A DNA stretch of 24,463 nucleotides from CCY15215 sp039194995 (lineage in GTDB: Bacteria > Cyanobacteriota > Cyanobacteriia > Cyanobacteriales > Spirulinaceae). Shown piece after piece: positions 21,864 to 24,463 of this stretch. Within the stretch, counting starts at the first letter, position 1. Each line of letters starts with the position of its first letter. The position numbers were made by a program, and so were the translations under genes. The stretch covers positions 1-24,463 of the forward strand of contig JBCCVR010000112.1 in the NCBI GenBank assembly GCA_039194995.1, in the 5' to 3' direction. The notes beneath the pieces are model-generated. The model was not told where the DNA came from. It worked only from the letters and a program-made list of their open reading frames with translations, and searched no databases.

Positions 21864-23336
21864 TTAATCGAAGATGCCAAAAATATTAAAGAAGTTTAGA
21901 AATGAGAAAAAGTTGCCAATCGGCGCTAGAATCGACCCCGCAATATCCGTAACTTCCGTTAGGGATGAAGGTTGAACCACGACAATGTCCCCATTCAATA
22001 AGAGGGGGTTGTTCTCATCATTAATTCCTTGGGACAGATCTAATTCAATCTCCTGACGTAACAAAGTACCATTGGGATTTAAGCGAATCAACTCCACCTT
22101 ACTTTGACGGGCACGATTGTTGAATCCTCCGGCTGCTAAAATTGCTTGATTTAAAGGCGTATTCGGTCGTAAGGTTTTTGTCCCCGGAGAGTTCAATTCT
22201 CCGACAATATTGACCTCAATTGTTTGAGGTGAAAAAGTCGCGGGAGCTAAAATACCAATCTCCGTCAGATCGATTTCTTCAGCTTTGGGAACAATGATAC
22301 TATCTCCGGGTTGTAAAGGAATATCCTGCTCTAAATTTCCCCCTTGGAGAATTTCCCATAAATTAATGCTGACGATCTCTTCTTCTCCCGTCCGTTTGAT
22401 GCGTCGCAAGCGAACATTCCTTACGTCAGCAAGGGGGGTAATTCCTTCGGCAATACCGAGCGCTTGGGTGACGGTTGGCGGTTCCTCAGATCCTTCCGCA
22501 CTCACCGTATGAATCCCCGGACGCAGCACTTCTCCGGTTACGGCAACTTGTACCGGAGTGGTGGTTTTGGGGAATAATTTAGAGTCGGAAATCGTGCGAC
22601 TTTCCACCCGATCGATCGCGGTTGCGGTGGGAACGAATAGGCGATCGCCGTCTCGCAAGACCACATCTTGAGAAAGCTCCCCTTGCTGAATCAACCCCCA
22701 CAAATCGATGGTGTAAAATTCTTCTATCCCCTGATAAGTGCGGCGAATTTCCACTTGACGGACATTGGCTGAGAGGGTAATTCCCTCAGCCAAATCGATC
22801 GCCTCGGTGACGCTCGGAAAGCCCGTTCCTTCGGTTGGATTGACGGTATAAGACCCCGGACGGTTGACCTCTCCCGCGATCGCCAATCTCACGGGACGGG
22901 GAGAAATCAGCCCGAGGGTGACAAGAGGACGAACTAAAAGCGATCGATAGCGTTGGGAGATTTTTTTTGAGGCTTCTTCAAGGGTGAGATATTGCACCAA
23001 AACCGTACCAATTGCCGGTAAGTTGAGCGTGCCGTCAATGAGAACCGGATATTCCCCGTTATATTCTTCTACGTTAAAAATGGTCATCTGTACGCGATCG
23101 CCGGCTCCGAGGGTATAGGGGCGATCGGGAGGAGGACTCAGGGATGGGGGAGCAAAAGGCGTTTCGGGGAATGGGGGAGCAAAGGGCGCTTCGGGGAATG
23201 GGGGCGGAGGAGAGAAAGGAACGTTGTTTTCTAAGGTGGGAATTTGAGCATCTGCGCTTTGGGTGGCGATCGCTAAACTCCAAGTAGCAAAAAGTAAGAA
23301 ATATCTTTTTTTTAAATATTGAGTGCAAGCAGGCAT
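21864..23336 (-). CDS. Wza-like polysaccharide export protein with three SLBB domains
   Basis: A 490-residue envelope protein of the outer-membrane polysaccharide exporter family. Residues 1-31 form a signal peptide with probable cleavage after ADA; no lipobox is seen, unlike E. coli Wza. Residues 36-72 are Pro/Phe-rich and partly encoded by a 27-base tandem repeat. A Poly_export domain follows (74-146, YTLGAGDRVQMTIFNVEEY, with DGTLNLPAIG). Three SLBB domains lie at about 150-236, 264-351 and 374-455, each with a GEVxRPG or GELNSPG start and a GDxxxVP or GDIVVV end. The C-terminus (466-490, APIGNFFSFLNFFNIFGIF) is hydrophobic and may insert in the outer membrane. No Wzc or glycosyltransferase gene is next to it. 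A possible promoter is TTGACA at 23455-23460. Confidence 0.88.
   Translation of the reverse strand: MPACTQYLKKRYFLLFATWSLAIATQSADAQIPTLENNVPFSPPPPFPEAPFAPPFPETPFAPPSLSPPPDRPYTLGAGDRVQMTIFNVEEYNGEYPVLIDGTLNLPAIGTVLVQYLTLEEASKKISQRYRSLLVRPLVTLGLISPRPVRLAIAGEVNRPGSYTVNPTEGTGFPSVTEAIDLAEGITLSANVRQVEIRRTYQGIEEFYTIDLWGLIQQGELSQDVVLRDGDRLFVPTATAIDRVESRTISDSKLFPKTTTPVQVAVTGEVLRPGIHTVSAEGSEEPPTVTQALGIAEGITPLADVRNVRLRRIKRTGEEEIVSINLWEILQGGNLEQDIPLQPGDSIIVPKAEEIDLTEIGILAPATFSPQTIEVNIVGELNSPGTKTLRPNTPLNQAILAAGGFNNRARQSKVELIRLNPNGTLLRQEIELDLSQGINDENNPLLLNGDIVVVQPSSLTEVTDIAGSILAPIGNFFSFLNFFNIFGIFD
23144..23197. repeat. 27-base tandem repeat inside the Wza-like gene
   Basis: Two copies (23144-23170 and 23171-23197) differ at two positions; a partial third copy follows. 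On the minus strand they encode the nine-residue unit PFPE(A/T)PFAP in the Pro-rich linker. Confidence 0.85.
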
Positions 23337-23538
23337 TATTTTAGATTTGTTGGGATTGATAGCAATTGTAGAGAATCAAAATATCCGATCGGCTCTTTTC
23401 GGGCGATCGTGCGGATGTAAACTCAGTGTATCATTTTCATACTTTGCTTTTTTTTGTCAATATCGAGTGTTTGGGGCGATCGCCCTCGAGCCATAGCGTA
23501 AGATAGATCTATTCTTGTTAACAAAAATCGAGGCGATC

Positions 23539-24204
23539 GTGGCACTTCGAGAACAAGTGAAAATATTGAGACGGGGAGTCAAAGCGTGGAATCGATGGCG
23601 GCAGGAGAATAAGAGCGTTAGGATTGACCTCCGCGATGCCAAACTCAACAGCCTCGATCTCCAAAATGTCGATCTCAGAGCCGCAGATCTCCGGCAGGCC
23701 AGACTCAGTTTTTCCAGACTCAACGATGCCAATCTCAGCAATGCTAACCTTTGGTATGCCAAACTCGGCGGTGCTAACCTTAGCAATGCCAATCTCAATG
23801 AGGCTAATCTCAGAGGTGCAGATATCGGTGTTACCACGGTTAGTAATGCCAGTTTTCGTTTTGCTTGTCTTGACGGTGCAGATCTTATTGAGGCTAAATT
23901 CATCGCTACCGACTTCAGTTTTGCCAATCTTGCTTCGATTCGAGCACTCCGTACCAATTTTGAGGGTGCAACTCTAACGGGAGCCTGCATTGAAGATTGG
24001 AATGTGAATCGTGAGACCAATCTCAACAATGTTGTTTGCGAGTATATTTTTCTCAACGCCAAAAAACGCAACAGCCAAGCCGGTTATAGCGATCGCTTTC
24101 CTCCCATTCCAGCAACGTTTGAACCCGGAGACTTTACCCGACGGATTCAAAACTCCCTCGAAGCTGGCGATCGGGCTTTTCGAGAAGGTTTTCCCCGATC
24201 CTAA
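23539..24204 (+). CDS. Pentapeptide-repeat protein
   Basis: A 221-residue protein. Residues 1-28 are a basic, Trp-containing helix (LREQVKILRRGVKAWNRWRQ), often seen at the front of cyanobacterial pentapeptide proteins. Residues about 30-155 contain some 25 A(D/N)Lxx-type repeats (for example LRAADLRQA, NLSNANLWYA, NLNEANLRGAD), which fold as a right-handed beta-helix. The end (RFPPIPATFEPGDFTRRIQ) is the usual tail of such proteins but stops early, at FREGFPRS. The GTG at 23539 is preferred because GAGG lies five bases upstream; an in-frame TTG at 23515 has no such site. Function is unknown; the fold serves binding or scaffolding roles. Confidence 0.85.
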   Translation: MALREQVKILRRGVKAWNRWRQENKSVRIDLRDAKLNSLDLQNVDLRAADLRQARLSFSRLNDANLSNANLWYAKLGGANLSNANLNEANLRGADIGVTTVSNASFRFACLDGADLIEAKFIATDFSFANLASIRALRTNFEGATLTGACIEDWNVNRETNLNNVVCEYIFLNAKKRNSQAGYSDRFPPIPATFEPGDFTRRIQNSLEAGDRAFREGFPRS

Positions 24205-24290
24205 TTAATAAGGCGAGGTTGTTATTAAAAACGGCATTAGCGATCGCAATTCGCATGAACCGAATAAAAGCGATCGCTCTTTTGCCCAAT

Positions 24291-24320
24291 AAAAATCCCC
24301 CCATCGCGCGATCGGAGGGA
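24291..24320 (-). terminator. Putative terminator of a minus-strand gene at the right edge
   Basis: On the minus strand TCCCTCC-G-ATCG pairs with CGATGGGGGGA (one bulge, one G-U pair) and is followed by TTTTTATT. It lies about 50 bases downstream of the stop of the partial minus-strand frame at the right edge. Confidence 0.5.
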
Positions 24321-24369
24321 ATGAGGAGAGGTGGACTCGTGCGAAAATCCTCAAGGGGTGACAACCCAG

Positions 24370-24463
24370 TTAAAAGGTAGACTGTATAAGGGATAGAGCG
24401 GTGAGACCTTTCTGAAAAAAGAGGCGTTTATGAGGTTTGAGATTCATCAAACGAATAGCAAGG
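24370..24463 (-). CDS. Possible 3' end of an unidentified gene (runs off the right edge)
   Basis: One minus-strand frame is open from the window edge for 30 codons. It reads LAIRLMNLKPHKRL and then FFQKGLTALSLIQSTF before a TAA at 24370-24372. The downstream terminator-like hairpin supports a real gene end. I do not recognise the protein. Against it, an ATG at 24430 on the plus strand (reading MRFEIHQTNSK) has AGAGG six bases upstream and could instead be the start of a plus-strand gene; only one of the two is likely to be real. Confidence 0.33.
   Translation of the reverse strand, partial: LAIRLMNLKPHKRLFFQKGLTALSLIQSTF

Noticed and set aside
23457..24071. Long open frame on the minus strand, 204 codons
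   Set aside because: It is the antisense of the pentapeptide repeats; the periodic third-position bias of that gene keeps the opposite frame open. The product is a monotonous Leu/Arg/Ser sequence.

Overview
The window reads as chromosomal DNA of a cyanobacterium, most likely a filamentous one. The palindrome GCGATCGC (HIP1) and its GCGATCG core recur throughout coding and spacer DNA. Gene content agrees: a grpE-dnaK2-dnaJ chaperone cluster, pilB-pilT-pilC for type IV pili, a pentapeptide-repeat protein and AACNNNN heptamer tandem repeats in spacers. No rRNA, insertion sequence, integrase or CRISPR array was seen.

Left part (1-4351): the N-terminus of an MBOAT-type acyltransferase runs off the left edge. 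It is followed by a dacB-like carboxypeptidase and an NfeD-like membrane protein, both on the minus strand; then tRNA-Glu(UUC) with a clear promoter and terminator; a YacP/Rae1-like NYN nuclease; and, on the plus strand, a rhomboid protease with a translationally coupled small Trp-rich protein.

Middle part (4487-13607, all minus strand): read in the direction of transcription the order is pilB, pilT, pilC, a 200-residue unknown protein, a large AAA+ ATPase, a 367-residue protein of unknown fold and a stand-alone DUF4157 protein. The last three look like a detached accessory module of an extracellular contractile injection system (eCIS): an Afp15/Pvc15-like ATPase plus two probable cargo or effector proteins. 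With corrected start codons the two cargo-like proteins share an N-terminal leader, with VGTRFGRTA at residues 42-50 and 41-49. No sheath, tube or baseplate gene lies in the window, so the structural genes would have to be elsewhere.

Right-centre part (14186-19796, plus strand): grpE, dnaK, dnaJ, a TusA-family protein and rsgA, a protein-folding and ribosome-maturation group divergent from pilB. Nearly every spacer here holds short heptamer tandem repeats, and these have entered the 3' end of grpE and the 5' end of the tusA-like gene. rsgA is preceded by a five-codon minigene that carries the good ribosome-binding site and overlaps the rsgA start.

Right part (19760-24463): a retropepsin-like protein that overlaps the 3' end of rsgA tail to tail, an AvtA-like aminotransferase, a Wza-like polysaccharide export protein with three SLBB domains, a pentapeptide-repeat protein, and a probable 3' end of a minus-strand gene with a terminator at the right edge.
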